Both the position numbers and the translations under genes were made by a program. Positions 7,766-16,625 of a stretch of 60,176 bases of DNA are shown here, piece after piece (positions within the stretch are counted from its first letter, which is position 1; each line of letters opens with the position of its first letter). The stretch comes from Pseudomonas proteolytica. GTDB lineage: Bacteria; Pseudomonadota; Gammaproteobacteria; Pseudomonadales; Pseudomonadaceae. Location: contig NZ_VFEV01000042.1 in assembly GCF_007858275.1 (NCBI RefSeq), forward strand, positions 1 to 60,176, given 5' to 3'. The notes below the pieces were generated by a model. The model was not told the origin of the DNA. It worked only from the letters and a program-made list of their open reading frames with translations, and ran no database searches.

Positions 7766-7870
7766 CTGTAGGAGCGGGCTTGCCCGCGATGTTCGCCAAA
7801 GATGACGCTGGGCGCCTGGCACTCTGCGGCGGTATGTCGCCCGCTATCGCAGGCAAGCCAGCTCCCACAG
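7766..7870. repeat. REP pair between HDOD gene and tctE
   Basis: Two inverted REP-like units flank a 50-60 bp spacer: CTGTAGGAGCGGGCTTGCCC on the left and the near-complement GGCAAGCCAGCTCCCACAG on the right. They lie between the convergent HDOD and tctE genes. Extragenic repeats of this type are characteristic of fluorescent pseudomonads, are mobilised by RAYT transposases, and often end convergent transcripts. Confidence 0.85.
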
Positions 7871-7892
7871 GTAAGCAGCTCGGCCCTCGCTG

Positions 7893-9278
7893 TCAGCCCG
7901 CGATAAAACTTACCCGCACCTTGAGCCCTTTCAGCTCGCCATCATGCAGGCTGATCTGGGCCAGGTGCGCGCGGCAGATTTCCCCGACAATCGCCAACCC
8001 CAGGCCTGACCCCGCGCCCTGCTGGTTGCGCCGATAGAAGCGCTCGAACACCCGGTCGCGCTCATCCAGCGGAATGCCTGGGCCATCATCTTCCACTTCC
8101 AGCACCGCCGGCGCCGTGACCCGCAGGATCACGTTGCCACCTGATGGCGTGTGCGCCAGGGCGTTATCCACCAGGTTGCTCAACAGCTCGTTCAGCAAGG
8201 TCGGCTCGCCGCGCAACCACACCGGCTGATCCGCCTCCAATGCCAATGCCACGCCGCGAGCATGGGCCAGGGGCGCCATGGCCATGCCCAATTCACGGGC
8301 CAGTTGACTGAGGTCGAGCAACTGCGCCCCCCCTTCAGCAATCGCCCGCGCACCGTTTTCGATGCGTGCCAGGGACAGCAATTGATTGGCCAGGTGGGTC
8401 AAGCGATCCGTACCTTGCGCCGCCGTCTCCAGGGTGCTGCGCCAGATGGCCGGCTCCTCGGCGCGCAGGCCCAATTCCAGCCGGGCCTTGAGCGCGGCCA
8501 ATGGGGTGCGCAACTCGTGGGAAGCGTCGGCAATAAATTGGGCCTGGCGCTCGAACTGCCCGCGCAGGCGTTCGGTAAAGTGGTTCAAGGCCCGCACCAG
8601 CGGCCCCAGTTCGTGCTGCACTTCAACCAGCGGCAGCGGCCGCAGATCATCCGGCTGGCGTTCTTCCACCGCCGTGCGCAATCGCTCCAGCGGGCGCAGC
8701 GCCGCACTTACCGCAAACCACACCAGCAGCAAGGCGCCAATGGCCAGCATGCCCAGGCGCAGCAAGGTATCGGCCATCAGGCTGCGGGCCATGCTGACGC
8801 GGGCTTCGTCGGTTTCTGCCACGCGGATTTCGGCCATGCCATTCATGTTCGGTTCCGACACCGCCTTGAGCAGGCTCACCACCCGCACATTCTGCCCCTG
8901 GTACTTGGCGTTATAGAAACGCGCCAAGGCCGGATAATCGTCGGTGCGCGGCGTGCCCGGCGGCGGGCCTGGCAGGTGTTCGTAGCCAGAAATCAGCTTC
9001 TGGTGAATATCATTGACCTGGTAATAAATCCGCCCGGCACTGTCATAGGCGAATGTGTCCAGTGCCACGTAGGGCACATCGGCGCTGAGCGTGCCGTCGC
9101 GCTGGGACAGGCCGGCGGCGATGGTCCGCGCCGAGGCCAGCAACGTGCGGTCGTAGGCGGTGTCTGCCGCCTCGCGACCGTTCCAGTAGGCGCTCAAGCC
9201 GCTGGCCAGCATCAACACCACCAACAGCAATGCCAGGTTCCACAGCAGGCGCCATCGCAGGCTGCTGTGCTTACGCAT
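7893..9278 (-). CDS. tctE: TctE-type sensor histidine kinase (461 aa)
   Basis: The membrane sensor kinase of the tricarboxylate uptake two-component system. The order is a first membrane helix (about residues 10-32, LLWNLALLLVVLMLASGLSA), a periplasmic domain to about 160 (2CSK-type, which would sense citrate or a related acid), and a second helix (LLRLGMLAIGALLLVWFAVS). HAMP, HisKA with FIADASHELRTPLAALKARL, and HATPase_c follow, the last with NELLSNLVDNALAH, VEDDGPGIP and GSGLGLAIV. The ATG at 9278 overlaps the tctD end by 8 bp; further upstream codons would lie inside tctD. It controls the adjacent opdH-tctCBA operon through TctD. Confidence 0.92.
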   Translation of the reverse strand: MRKHSSLRWRLLWNLALLLVVLMLASGLSAYWNGREAADTAYDRTLLASARTIAAGLSQRDGTLSADVPYVALDTFAYDSAGRIYYQVNDIHQKLISGYEHLPGPPPGTPRTDDYPALARFYNAKYQGQNVRVVSLLKAVSEPNMNGMAEIRVAETDEARVSMARSLMADTLLRLGMLAIGALLLVWFAVSAALRPLERLRTAVEERQPDDLRPLPLVEVQHELGPLVRALNHFTERLRGQFERQAQFIADASHELRTPLAALKARLELGLRAEEPAIWRSTLETAAQGTDRLTHLANQLLSLARIENGARAIAEGGAQLLDLSQLARELGMAMAPLAHARGVALALEADQPVWLRGEPTLLNELLSNLVDNALAHTPSGGNVILRVTAPAVLEVEDDGPGIPLDERDRVFERFYRRNQQGAGSGLGLAIVGEICRAHLAQISLHDGELKGLKVRVSFIAG

Positions 9279-9942
9279 CACGGGCTTCCAGCAAGTATCC
9301 AAGACCACGGAAAGTGACGATGGCGACCGGCTGCCCATCGAGTTTCTTGCGCAAGCGGTGCACATAGATTTCGATGGCATCGGGGCTGGCTTCCTCATCC
9401 AGGCCAAACACCTGGGACGCCAGTTGCTCCTTGCTCATGACCCGGCCAGGGCGGGCGATCAGCGCTTCGAGCACCGCCTGCTCACGGGAGGTCAACGTCA
9501 GCAACTCACCACCAAGGGTGAAACGCCGGGTTTCCACGTCATACACCAGCACGCCACAGGTCTGCTGCCGCTCGCCACCCAGCACGCTGCGGCGCAGCAG
9601 CGCCTTGACCCTGGCTTCCAGTTCAGTCAGTTCAAAGGGTTTGGCCAGATAGTCATCGGCGCCCAGGTTAAGGCCGTGTACCCGGTCCTTTACATCGCTG
9701 CGGGCAGTCAGCATCAACACCGGAAGATTTTTCCCACGGGCCCGCAAGCGCGCCAGCACCTCGAAACCATCCATGCGCGGCAAGCCCACATCGAGAATCG
9801 CCACGGCGTATTCCTCGCTGCTCAAGGCCAGGTCCGCCGCCACGCCATCGTGCAACACATCCACCGTCAACCCCGTGCTCTTGAGCGCCTGGGCCACACT
9901 TTCGGCCAGTTGCAGATGGTCTTCGACGAGCAGGACACGCAT
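9271..9942 (-). CDS. tctD: TctD-type response regulator (223 aa)
   Basis: An OmpR-family response regulator paired with TctE. The receiver domain (residues 1-115) has the acidic pocket ED (7-8), the phospho-acceptor D51 in AILDVGLPRMDG, and the conserved Lys in DDYLAKPFELTELEARV. The winged-helix DNA-binding domain follows (about 125-220) with LTSREQAVLEALIARPGRVM and the recognition region AIEYVHRLRKKL-like IEIYVHRLRKKLDG. By analogy with Salmonella TctDE and the Pseudomonas homologues it should regulate opdH and tctCBA. The divergent intergenic region contains three TGAAAGG repeats that suit dimer arrays of this family. Confidence 0.92.
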   Translation of the reverse strand: MRVLLVEDHLQLAESVAQALKSTGLTVDVLHDGVAADLALSSEEYAVAILDVGLPRMDGFEVLARLRARGKNLPVLMLTARSDVKDRVHGLNLGADDYLAKPFELTELEARVKALLRRSVLGGERQQTCGVLVYDVETRRFTLGGELLTLTSREQAVLEALIARPGRVMSKEQLASQVFGLDEEASPDAIEIYVHRLRKKLDGQPVAIVTFRGLGYLLEARDA

Positions 9943-10041
9943 GGGTTTGTACCTCGTTGAGGGGTGGCCGGTGCCACCCTTTGTTTACCAACTCGCGGCG
10001 CAGTTTACAGCCGCGGCCTGTGCTGTGAAGCCCGAAAACAT

Positions 10042-10070
10042 TGAAAGGACGCTGAAAGGTTAGTGAAAGG
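10042..10070 (+). promoter_or_regulatory. Triple TGAAAGG repeat, candidate TctD operator
   Basis: TGAAAGG occurs at 10042-10048, 10053-10059 and 10064-10070, at an exact 11-bp period, so all three copies face the same side of the helix. OmpR/PhoB-family regulators bind direct repeats with this spacing. The array is about 100 bp before tctD and 119 bp before opdH, positioned to control both divergent units. Binding by TctD is inference. Confidence 0.7.
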
Positions 10071-10188
10071 TTCGCCCATTAGCATCCGGAAACGGACGGT
10101 TACACCTTCCGAGCTATTTCACCCATAGCGCCCGAAAAACGCCTCGAAGCGTTTTCGCCTCATAAGAACAATAACGGAGTGCATCACG

Positions 10189-11481
10189 ATGCTGTCGACA
10201 CAGCCCCAGGCTTGCCCGCCTGTTCGTTTTTCCCGCCTGACCCAGACCGCCCTCGCCAGTGCCGCTGCCCTTGCCGGCTTTTCGCCGCTTAGCCAGGCTG
10301 CCTTCTTTGAAGACAGTAGCGCGACCCTGGAAACCCGCAACATGTACTTCAACCGCGACTTTCGCGACGGTACCAGCGCCCAGCAGTCCAAGCGCGACGA
10401 GTGGGCCCAGGGCTTCATGCTCAACCTGCAATCAGGCTACACCGACGGCACTGTCGGTTTTGGCGTAGATGCGCTGGGCATGCTCGGGGTCAAGCTCGAC
10501 TCCAGCCCCGACCGCACCGGCAGCGGCCTGCTGCCCACCCACGATGATGGCCGCGCCGCTGACGAGTACTCCAAGCTGGGCCTGACCGGCAAAGTGAAAA
10601 TCTCCGCCACCGAGCTTAAGGTCGGTTCGCTGATCCCCGAGTTGCCAATCCTCAAGGCCAACGACGGGCGCATCCTGCCGCAGACCTTCAACGGTGGCCT
10701 GCTGACCTCCAAGGAGTTCAAGAACCTGACGTTCACTGGCGGGCGCCTGGACAAGGCCAAGGACCGCGACGACACCAACTACGAGGACATTGCCCTCAAC
10801 AACAAGAACAGCCGCTTCCTCAGCGGAGCCACCGGCAAGCACTTCAACTTCGGTGGCGTGGACTACAAGTTTGCCGAGAAGATCACCGGCAGCTACCACT
10901 TCGCCCAACTGGACGACGTGTACCGCCAACACTTCCTCGGCGTGGTCGCCTCAACGCCCATGGGCCCGGGCACCTTCGGCACCGACCTGCGCCTGGCCAT
11001 CAGCGATGACACCGGCAGCGCGCGCGGCGGCAGCATTGACAACAAATCCCTCAACGGCATTTTCAGCTACGCCCTCAACGGCCATAAACTGAGCGCCGGC
11101 TACCAGCACATGTCCGGTGATAGCGCATTCCCGTACGTGGATGGCAGCGACCCGTACCTGGTCAACTTTGTGCAGATCAACGACTTTGCCGGCGCCGAAG
11201 AACGTTCCTGGCAGGCCCGTTACGACTACGATTTTGCCAAGCTGGGGATCCCCGGCCTGAGCTTCATGAGCCGCTACTTGTCCGGTGACAACATCAAGCT
11301 CAAGAATGGCGACACCGGCAAAGAGTGGGAACGCAACACCGAAATCAAATATGTGGTGCAAAGCGGCGCGCTCAAGGACGTGGCCGTACGCCTGCGTAAC
11401 GCCACCTACCGCTCCAACTACTCGGCCCGGGACGCAGACGAAGTGCGCGTGCTGGTCAGTTACAGCGTCGCACTGTGGTAA
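10189..11481 (+). CDS. opdH: OprD-family porin, tricarboxylate type (430 aa)
   Basis: An 18-strand outer-membrane porin of the OprD/Opd family that would admit tricarboxylates such as citrate, cis-aconitate or tricarballylate to the periplasm. A signal peptide covers about residues 1-37, ending at LSQAAFFED. The mature protein opens with SSATLETRNMYFNRDFRDG, standard for OprD proteins. It has many alternating Gly/aromatic strands and ends in the outer-membrane signal VSYSVALW with a terminal aromatic residue. The substrate call rests on its place at the head of the tctCBA operon beside tctDE. A 44-bp gap leads to tctC. Confidence 0.9.
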   Translation: MLSTQPQACPPVRFSRLTQTALASAAALAGFSPLSQAAFFEDSSATLETRNMYFNRDFRDGTSAQQSKRDEWAQGFMLNLQSGYTDGTVGFGVDALGMLGVKLDSSPDRTGSGLLPTHDDGRAADEYSKLGLTGKVKISATELKVGSLIPELPILKANDGRILPQTFNGGLLTSKEFKNLTFTGGRLDKAKDRDDTNYEDIALNNKNSRFLSGATGKHFNFGGVDYKFAEKITGSYHFAQLDDVYRQHFLGVVASTPMGPGTFGTDLRLAISDDTGSARGGSIDNKSLNGIFSYALNGHKLSAGYQHMSGDSAFPYVDGSDPYLVNFVQINDFAGAEERSWQARYDYDFAKLGIPGLSFMSRYLSGDNIKLKNGDTGKEWERNTEIKYVVQSGALKDVAVRLRNATYRSNYSARDADEVRVLVSYSVALW

Positions 11482-11525
11482 CCCTGAAAGTCATACCCCC
11501 AATAACAACAATGACGGAGTTCCCC

Positions 11526-12509
11526 ATGTCCTCATCCCTGCGTAAATTTGCCCTGGCCGCCGGCTGCATGTTGTTCGCCGGCCAACTGCTGGCCGCCGAT
11601 GAACCCAAGCGCCCGGAGTGCATCGCACCGGCCTCCCCCGGCGGCGGTTTTGACCTGACGTGCAAACTGGTGCAAAGCGCACTGGTCAACGAGAAGCTGC
11701 TGAGCAAGCCCATGCGCGTGACCTACATGCCTGGCGGCGTGGGTGCGGTGGCCTATAACGCCGTCGTGGCCCAGCGCCCCGCCGATGCTGGCACGCTGGT
11801 AGCCTGGTCCAGTGGTTCGCTGCTGAACCTGGCCCAGGGCAAATTCGGGCGGTTCGATGAAAGCGCAGTGAAATGGCTGGCTGCGGTTGGCACCAGCTAT
11901 GGCGCGATTGCGGTGAAAGCCGATTCGCCCTACAAGAGCCTCGATGACCTGGTACAGGCGCTGAAGAAAGATCCGAGCAAAGTAGTGATTGGTTCCGGCG
12001 GCACCGTCGGCAGCCAGGACTGGATGCAGACCGCCCTGATCGCCAAGGCTGCCGGCATCAACCCCCGTGACCTGCGTTATGTGGCCCTCGAAGGCGGCGG
12101 TGAAATCGCCACTGCCCTGCTCGGCGGGCATATCCAGGTGGGCAGTACCGACATCTCCGACTCCATGCCCCACATCCTCAGCGGCGATATGCGCCTGCTC
12201 GCGGTGTTCTCCGAAGAGCGCCTGGACGAGCCGGAAATGAAGAATATTCCGACCGCCAAAGAGCAAGGCTACGACATCGTCTGGCCGGTGGTACGCGGTT
12301 TCTACCTCGGGCCAAAAGTCAGCGATGCCGACTACGCCTGGTGGAAGGATGCGTTCGACAAACTGCTGGCCTCCGAAGAGTTCGCCAAGCTGCGTGACCA
12401 GCGCGAGCTGTTCCCCTTCGCCATGACCGGCCAGGAGCTGGACACCTACGTGAAGAAACAGGTGGCTGACTACAAAGTGCTGGCCAAAGAGTTCGGCCTG
12501 ATCCAGTAA
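11526..12509 (+). CDS. tctC: TctC tricarboxylate-binding protein (327 aa)
   Basis: The periplasmic solute-binding protein of a tripartite tricarboxylate transporter (TTT). A signal peptide covers about residues 1-24 (FALAAGCMLFAGQLLAADE). The mature start PKRPECIAPASPGGGFDLTC carries the family ligand-loop signature APASPGGGFD, and VIGSGGTVGSQDW lies in the second binding loop. The ATG at 11526 is chosen because it directly precedes the signal peptide. The product would deliver citrate-like acids to the TctAB membrane complex. It is separated from tctB by a REP pair, which could reduce expression of the downstream membrane genes relative to the binding protein. Confidence 0.93.
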   Translation: MSSSLRKFALAAGCMLFAGQLLAADEPKRPECIAPASPGGGFDLTCKLVQSALVNEKLLSKPMRVTYMPGGVGAVAYNAVVAQRPADAGTLVAWSSGSLLNLAQGKFGRFDESAVKWLAAVGTSYGAIAVKADSPYKSLDDLVQALKKDPSKVVIGSGGTVGSQDWMQTALIAKAAGINPRDLRYVALEGGGEIATALLGGHIQVGSTDISDSMPHILSGDMRLLAVFSEERLDEPEMKNIPTAKEQGYDIVWPVVRGFYLGPKVSDADYAWWKDAFDKLLASEEFAKLRDQRELFPFAMTGQELDTYVKKQVADYKVLAKEFGLIQ

Positions 12510-12531
12510 TCGCCCCTGTCATGTAATGCCC

Positions 12532-12633
12532 CTGTAGGAGCGAGCTTGCTCGCGAAAAACGTCAACGAAAACGCGGTTCAACTGGTTTGACGCGGCGCTT
12601 TCACGTTCTTCGCGAGCAAGCTCGCGCCTACAA
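12532..12633. repeat. REP pair inside the tct operon
   Basis: The left unit CTGTAGGAGCGAGCTTGCTC with GCGAAAAACG faces its inverted counterpart CTTCGCGAGCAAGCTCGCGC with CTACA. Together they form a long imperfect hairpin between tctC and tctB. The position between the binding protein and the membrane subunits is typical of REPs that stabilise upstream mRNA or attenuate downstream expression. Confidence 0.85.
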
Positions 12634-12653
12634 AGGTGGCCTTGGAGTTTCCT

Positions 12654-13112
12654 ATGCTCTTACAACGCATTTTCGCCGCAGTGCTGCTGCTGGCCTGCGC
12701 CGGCCTGGCGCTGATGGCCTGGCCGTACCAGGCGTCCTTTTCCTACGAACCCGTGGGGCCGCGGGCCTACCCGCTGCTGATGCTCGGGCTGATGAGCCTG
12801 GCACTGATCTACATGCTGTTTCGCCCGCAGCCGACCAAGCACACCGAAGAAGAGCCCGCCCTCGACCGTCAGACCCTGTTCAAGATCGCTATCTGCGTCG
12901 CGCTGCTGATCGTGTTCGCCGGCACCTTCGAACCCTTGGGTTTTATCCTCAGCAGCATGCTGATCGGCATCCCCATGGCGCGCCTGTATGGCGGCCGCTG
13001 GATGCCCAGCGTGGTAATCGTCAGCCTGATGGCCATTGGTCTTTATCTGCTCTTTGATAAAGCCATGGACGTGCCGCTGCCCCTCGGTCTGCTCGACGTT
13101 CTGGAGAACTGA
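12654..13112 (+). CDS. tctB: TctB, small membrane subunit of TTT transporter (152 aa)
   Basis: The small integral membrane subunit of the tripartite tricarboxylate transporter. Four hydrophobic helices are visible: about residues 3-22, 38-56 (YPLLMLGLMSLALIYMLF), 80-98 (ICVALLIVFAGTFEPLGFIL) and 115-135. FEPLGFILSS is typical of the TctB family. The ATG at 12654 has GGAG about 9 bases upstream. The gene ends one base before the tctA start, so the membrane subunits are tightly coupled. Sequence conservation in TctB is low; the call is secured by its position between tctC and tctA. Confidence 0.88.
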   Translation: MLLQRIFAAVLLLACAGLALMAWPYQASFSYEPVGPRAYPLLMLGLMSLALIYMLFRPQPTKHTEEEPALDRQTLFKIAICVALLIVFAGTFEPLGFILSSMLIGIPMARLYGGRWMPSVVIVSLMAIGLYLLFDKAMDVPLPLGLLDVLEN

Positions 13113-13113
13113 T

Positions 13114-14628
13114 ATGGATACTTTTGGCTATTTGGGCCAGGGCTTCGGCGTCGCACTGAGCCCCTACAACCTGGTGACCGCGCTGTGCGGCACCCTGATC
13201 GGCACCGTGGTCGGCCTGCTGCCGGGCCTGGGCCCGATCAATGGCGTGGCACTGTTGATCCCCATCGCCTTTGCCCTGGGCCTGCCGCCAGAATCGGCCT
13301 TGATCCTGCTGGCAGCCGTATACCTGGGTTGCGAATACGGCGGGCGTATCAGCTCGATCCTGCTGAACATCCCCGGCGAAGCTTCCACCGTGATGACTAC
13401 CCTGGACGGCTACCCAATGGCCCGCAAAGGCCTGGCCGGCGTAGCCCTGTCGTTGTCGGCATGGAGTTCGTTTATCGGCGCGTTTATCGCCACCTGCGGC
13501 ATGGTGCTGTTTGCCCCGCTGCTGGCCAAATGGGCGATTGCATTTGGCCCGGCGGAATACTTCGTGCTGATGGTATTTGCCATCGTCTGCCTCGGTGGCA
13601 TGGCCGGTGACAAACCGCTGAAGACCTTTGTAGCGGCGCTGATCGGCCTGTTCCTGTCGGCGGTGGGTATTGACGCCAACAGCGGCGTTTACCGCTTTAC
13701 CGGCGACAATATTCACCTGACCGACGGCATCCAGTTTGTGGTGCTGGTATTGGGCCTGTTCTCCATCAGCGAGATCCTGCTGCTGCTGGAAAAAACCCAT
13801 CGTGGCCAGGAGGCGGTAAAAGCCACTGGGCGGATGATGTTCAACCTGAAGGAGGCTTCTGCGGTATTTGTAGTCAACATCCGCTGTGGCCTGCTGGGCT
13901 TCATCATGGGCGTACTGCCCGGGGCGGGTGCCACCCTGGCATCAGCCGTGGCCTACATGACCGAGAAACGCCTGGCCGGTGCCAGTGGTAAATTCGGGCA
14001 AGGCGACATGCGTGGCCTGGCCGCGCCAGAAACCGCCATCGGCGCCTCCGCCTGCGGTGCGCTGGTACCGATGTTGACCCTCGGCGTACCCGGCTCGGGT
14101 ACCACTGCGGTGATGATCGGCGCGTTGTCGCTGTACAACATCACCCCTGGCCCGCTGTTGTTCCAACAGCAGCCGGATATTGTCTGGGGCCTGATCGCTT
14201 CGTTGTTTATCGCCAACATCATGCTGGTGATCCTCAACATCCCGATGATCCGCATCTTCACCCGCATCCTCGCCGTGCCGAACTGGGCACTGGTGCCGGT
14301 GATCGCCATCATCACCGCGATTGGTGTGTACGCGGTCCACGCCACCACCTTCGACCTGTTCCTGATGGTGGGTATCGGTATCTTCGGTTACATCCTGCGC
14401 AAGCTGGACTTCCCGCTGTCACCGGTGTTGCTGGGCTTTATCCTCGGCGGCCTGATGGAGCAGAACCTGCGCCGGGCGCTGTCGATCTCCAACGGCGATT
14501 TGCAGATTCTCTGGTCGAGCCCGATCACCTTTGGCGTCTGGGTACTGACGGCATTGATGCTGGCCTTCCCGCTGATCCGCATCTACCGCAAACGGGCCCT
14601 GCAGCGTCGCGCCGTGGCCGATGTCTGA
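13114..14628 (+). CDS. tctA: TctA, large membrane subunit of TTT transporter (504 aa)
   Basis: The 11-12 helix permease subunit of the tripartite tricarboxylate transporter. Conserved stretches include TVVGLLPGLGPINGVALLIP near the N-terminus, LGCEYGGRISSILLNIPGEA, and the second repeat motif LLGFIMGVLPGAGATLASAV. These Pro/Gly-rich loops are the family hallmark and are present in both halves. The start at 13114 follows the tctB stop by one base and has a GGAG site inside tctB. It would import citrate-like acids driven by the cation gradient. The last 8 bp overlap the AbrB-like gene. Confidence 0.93.
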   Translation: MDTFGYLGQGFGVALSPYNLVTALCGTLIGTVVGLLPGLGPINGVALLIPIAFALGLPPESALILLAAVYLGCEYGGRISSILLNIPGEASTVMTTLDGYPMARKGLAGVALSLSAWSSFIGAFIATCGMVLFAPLLAKWAIAFGPAEYFVLMVFAIVCLGGMAGDKPLKTFVAALIGLFLSAVGIDANSGVYRFTGDNIHLTDGIQFVVLVLGLFSISEILLLLEKTHRGQEAVKATGRMMFNLKEASAVFVVNIRCGLLGFIMGVLPGAGATLASAVAYMTEKRLAGASGKFGQGDMRGLAAPETAIGASACGALVPMLTLGVPGSGTTAVMIGALSLYNITPGPLLFQQQPDIVWGLIASLFIANIMLVILNIPMIRIFTRILAVPNWALVPVIAIITAIGVYAVHATTFDLFLMVGIGIFGYILRKLDFPLSPVLLGFILGGLMEQNLRRALSISNGDLQILWSSPITFGVWVLTALMLAFPLIRIYRKRALQRRAVADV

Positions 14629-15658
14629 AGTCACCTTTAAACAATGGTGGGCAACACCGCTGGTCGGTCTGGCCGGCGGTTACCTGGCCAGCCTGGTCGG
14701 CTGGCCTTTGCCGTATATGGTCGGTTCGTTGCTGGCGATCATCCTGGTGCGCTGCCTCACGCCCTGGCAGTTGGGCGAGATTCCCGGCGGGCGCAAATGT
14801 GGCCAGTGGGTGGTGGGCATCGGTATCGGCCTGCACTTCACCCCGATGGTGATCGAGCAGGTGATGAGCCACTTTGGCCTGATCTTCTTCGGCGCGCTGG
14901 TCACCAGCCTGTCGAGCATTGTCGGTGTGTGGTTGATGCGCCGCAGCGGTGAAGACCGTGCCACGGCGTTTTTCTCGAGTATGCCGGGCGGCTCCGGCGA
15001 GATGGTCAACCTCGGTGCGCGTAATGGCGCGGTACTCAGCCGCGTGGCAGCAGGCCAGAGTCTGCGGGTGTTGTTGGTGGTGCTGTGCGTACCGGCGATC
15101 TTCAAATATTTGCTCGGCGGCGGCGCGCCACAATTTCACCCGGCACCCGTGGACTGGGCCTGGCTGGCCGTGCTGTTTCCCATCGGCGCCCTGGTCGCCT
15201 GGGGCTGGCAGCGTCTGCACCAGCCCAACCCGTGGTTGTTCGGGCCATTGCTGGTCAGCGCCATCGCCAGCATCACCTGGGATCTGCACATCGGCCTGCC
15301 CGATGGCGGCAGTCAGATTGGCCAATGGTTGATCGGCAGCGGCCTGGGTTGCCACTTCAACCGGCAGTTCTTTCGTCGGGCGCCCGCCTTCATGGGCCGC
15401 ACCTTGATCGGCACAGTGCTGACCATGTTGATCGCCACCCTGGCGGCGGTAGGTTTGAGTGCGCTGACGCAGTTGGATCTGCGCTCGCTGACGCTGGGCA
15501 TGATGCCCGGAGGGATTGCAGAGATGAGTTTGACGGCGGAGACCCTGCAACTGTCGGTGCCGTTGGTGACGGCGATGCAGGTGATGCGGTTGTTGTTTGT
15601 GCTGTTCCTCGCGGAACCATTATTCCGCCACTGGAATCGCCAGCCGGACACCGTCTAA
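14621..15658 (+). CDS. AbrB-family membrane protein (345 aa)
   Basis: An integral membrane protein of the AbrB/DUF-type family often annotated as an ammonia monooxygenase relative; the name is historical and no such activity is implied. Two internal repeats can be seen, each starting with a Gly/Pro-rich hairpin: GLAGGYLASLVGWPLPYMVG near the N-terminus and GPLLVSAIASITWDLHIGLP near the middle. MPGGSGEMVNLGAR and MMPGGIAEMSLTAE are paired repeat motifs. About ten helices are expected. It overlaps tctA by 8 bp and closes the operon, so it probably aids tricarboxylate uptake or a linked transport step, as in other tct loci. Confidence 0.85.
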   Translation: MSEVTFKQWWATPLVGLAGGYLASLVGWPLPYMVGSLLAIILVRCLTPWQLGEIPGGRKCGQWVVGIGIGLHFTPMVIEQVMSHFGLIFFGALVTSLSSIVGVWLMRRSGEDRATAFFSSMPGGSGEMVNLGARNGAVLSRVAAGQSLRVLLVVLCVPAIFKYLLGGGAPQFHPAPVDWAWLAVLFPIGALVAWGWQRLHQPNPWLFGPLLVSAIASITWDLHIGLPDGGSQIGQWLIGSGLGCHFNRQFFRRAPAFMGRTLIGTVLTMLIATLAAVGLSALTQLDLRSLTLGMMPGGIAEMSLTAETLQLSVPLVTAMQVMRLLFVLFLAEPLFRHWNRQPDTV

Positions 15659-15677
15659 AACCTGGCACAACCCTAAT

Positions 15678-15764
15678 GTGGGAGCGGGCTTGCTCGCGAA
15701 GGCGGTGGCTCAGTTGATAAATACTTGACTGACCCACCGCCTTCGCGAGCAAGCCCGCTCCCAC
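15678..15764. repeat. REP pair with perfect 31-bp arms
   Basis: GTGGGAGCGGGCTTGCTCGC plus GAAGGCGGTGG (15678-15708) is repeated as an exact inverse complement at 15734-15764, around a 25-bp spacer. It lies between the convergent abrB-like and ung genes and would form a strong stem in either transcript. It probably serves as a bidirectional terminator or mRNA end stabiliser as well as being a REPIN-type mobile unit. Confidence 0.92.
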
Positions 15765-15798
15765 ACAATTGCGCTCTCACATCCTTTGGTGTTGGGCC

Positions 15799-16491
15799 TT
15801 AGATGGGCGGCAAACGCCACTCGATCGGCGTCTCGCCATTCTGCTCAAGAAACTTGTTCGTCCGGCTGAAATGCCCGCAGCCCAAAAACCCGCGATACGC
15901 CGACAATGGCGACGGATGCACCGAAGTCAGCACCAAATGCTTGGTGGCATCAATCAGCTTCTGCTTGCCCTGGGCATGCGCGCCCCACAGCAGGAACACC
16001 AGGTGCGGCTGATGCTCGCTGACCACTTCAATCACCCGGTCAGTGAAGAACTGCCAGCCCTTGCCCGCATGGGCGTTGGCTGTCGCACGTTCCACGGTCA
16101 TGGTGGTGTTGAGCAGCAACACGCCCTGGTCGGCCCAGCTTTGCAAGCAACCATGGTTGGGAATGTCGATATTGAGGTCGCGCTTGAGCTCTTTATAGAT
16201 GTTGAGCAGCGACGGCGGCGTCGGCACGCCCGGCTGCACCGAGAAGCACAGGCCATGGGCCTGGCCCGGGCCGTGGTAGGGGTCCTGGCCGAGGATCACC
16301 ACCTTGACCTTGTCCAGCGGCGTGGAGTTGAGCGCATTGAAAATCAGCGGGCCCGGCGGGTAGATCTCTTTGCCTGCCGCATGCTCCTGGCGCAGGAACT
16401 CGCGCAACTCGTTCATGTACGGCTGCTCGAACTCCTCGCGCAAGGCGTGTTTCCAGCTCGGTTCGAGTTTGATACGGTCGTCGGAAGTCAT
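15799..16491 (-). CDS. ung: Uracil-DNA glycosylase (230 aa)
   Basis: Family 1 uracil-DNA glycosylase, which removes uracil from DNA as the first step of base excision repair. The water-activating loop is VVILGQDPYHGPGQAHGLCF with the catalytic Asp, and the DNA-intercalation loop VLTSVHPSPLSAYRGF carries the catalytic His. LLLNTTMTVERATANAHAG matches the family uracil-recognition region. The ATG at 16491 (MTSDDRIKLEP) gives the normal length; 36 upstream codons in the same frame are not conserved-looking. It is a single-gene unit, with the REP pair downstream. Confidence 0.97.
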   Translation of the reverse strand: MTSDDRIKLEPSWKHALREEFEQPYMNELREFLRQEHAAGKEIYPPGPLIFNALNSTPLDKVKVVILGQDPYHGPGQAHGLCFSVQPGVPTPPSLLNIYKELKRDLNIDIPNHGCLQSWADQGVLLLNTTMTVERATANAHAGKGWQFFTDRVIEVVSEHQPHLVFLLWGAHAQGKQKLIDATKHLVLTSVHPSPLSAYRGFLGCGHFSRTNKFLEQNGETPIEWRLPPI

Positions 16492-16625
16492 CAGAAACAC
16501 ATCATGTAAAAAGAGTGGGCGAACCCTAGGAAAGCCCACCCCACTTGTCAATTGATCTGACGCATAACCGGCACATTCCCACGAAGGGATCATACTCAAC
16601 GTTCAATTTACCGATTGAGGTCATG

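Noticed and set aside
8151..9317. 388-codon open frame on the plus strand
   Set aside because: It is antisense to tctE, Gln/His/Arg-rich, and arises from GC-rich codon bias.
13021..13800. 259-codon open frame on the minus strand
   Set aside because: Shadow of tctA; no start context or family pattern.
14525..15550. 341-codon open frame on the minus strand
   Set aside because: Low-complexity Gln/His/Arg shadow of the AbrB-like gene.
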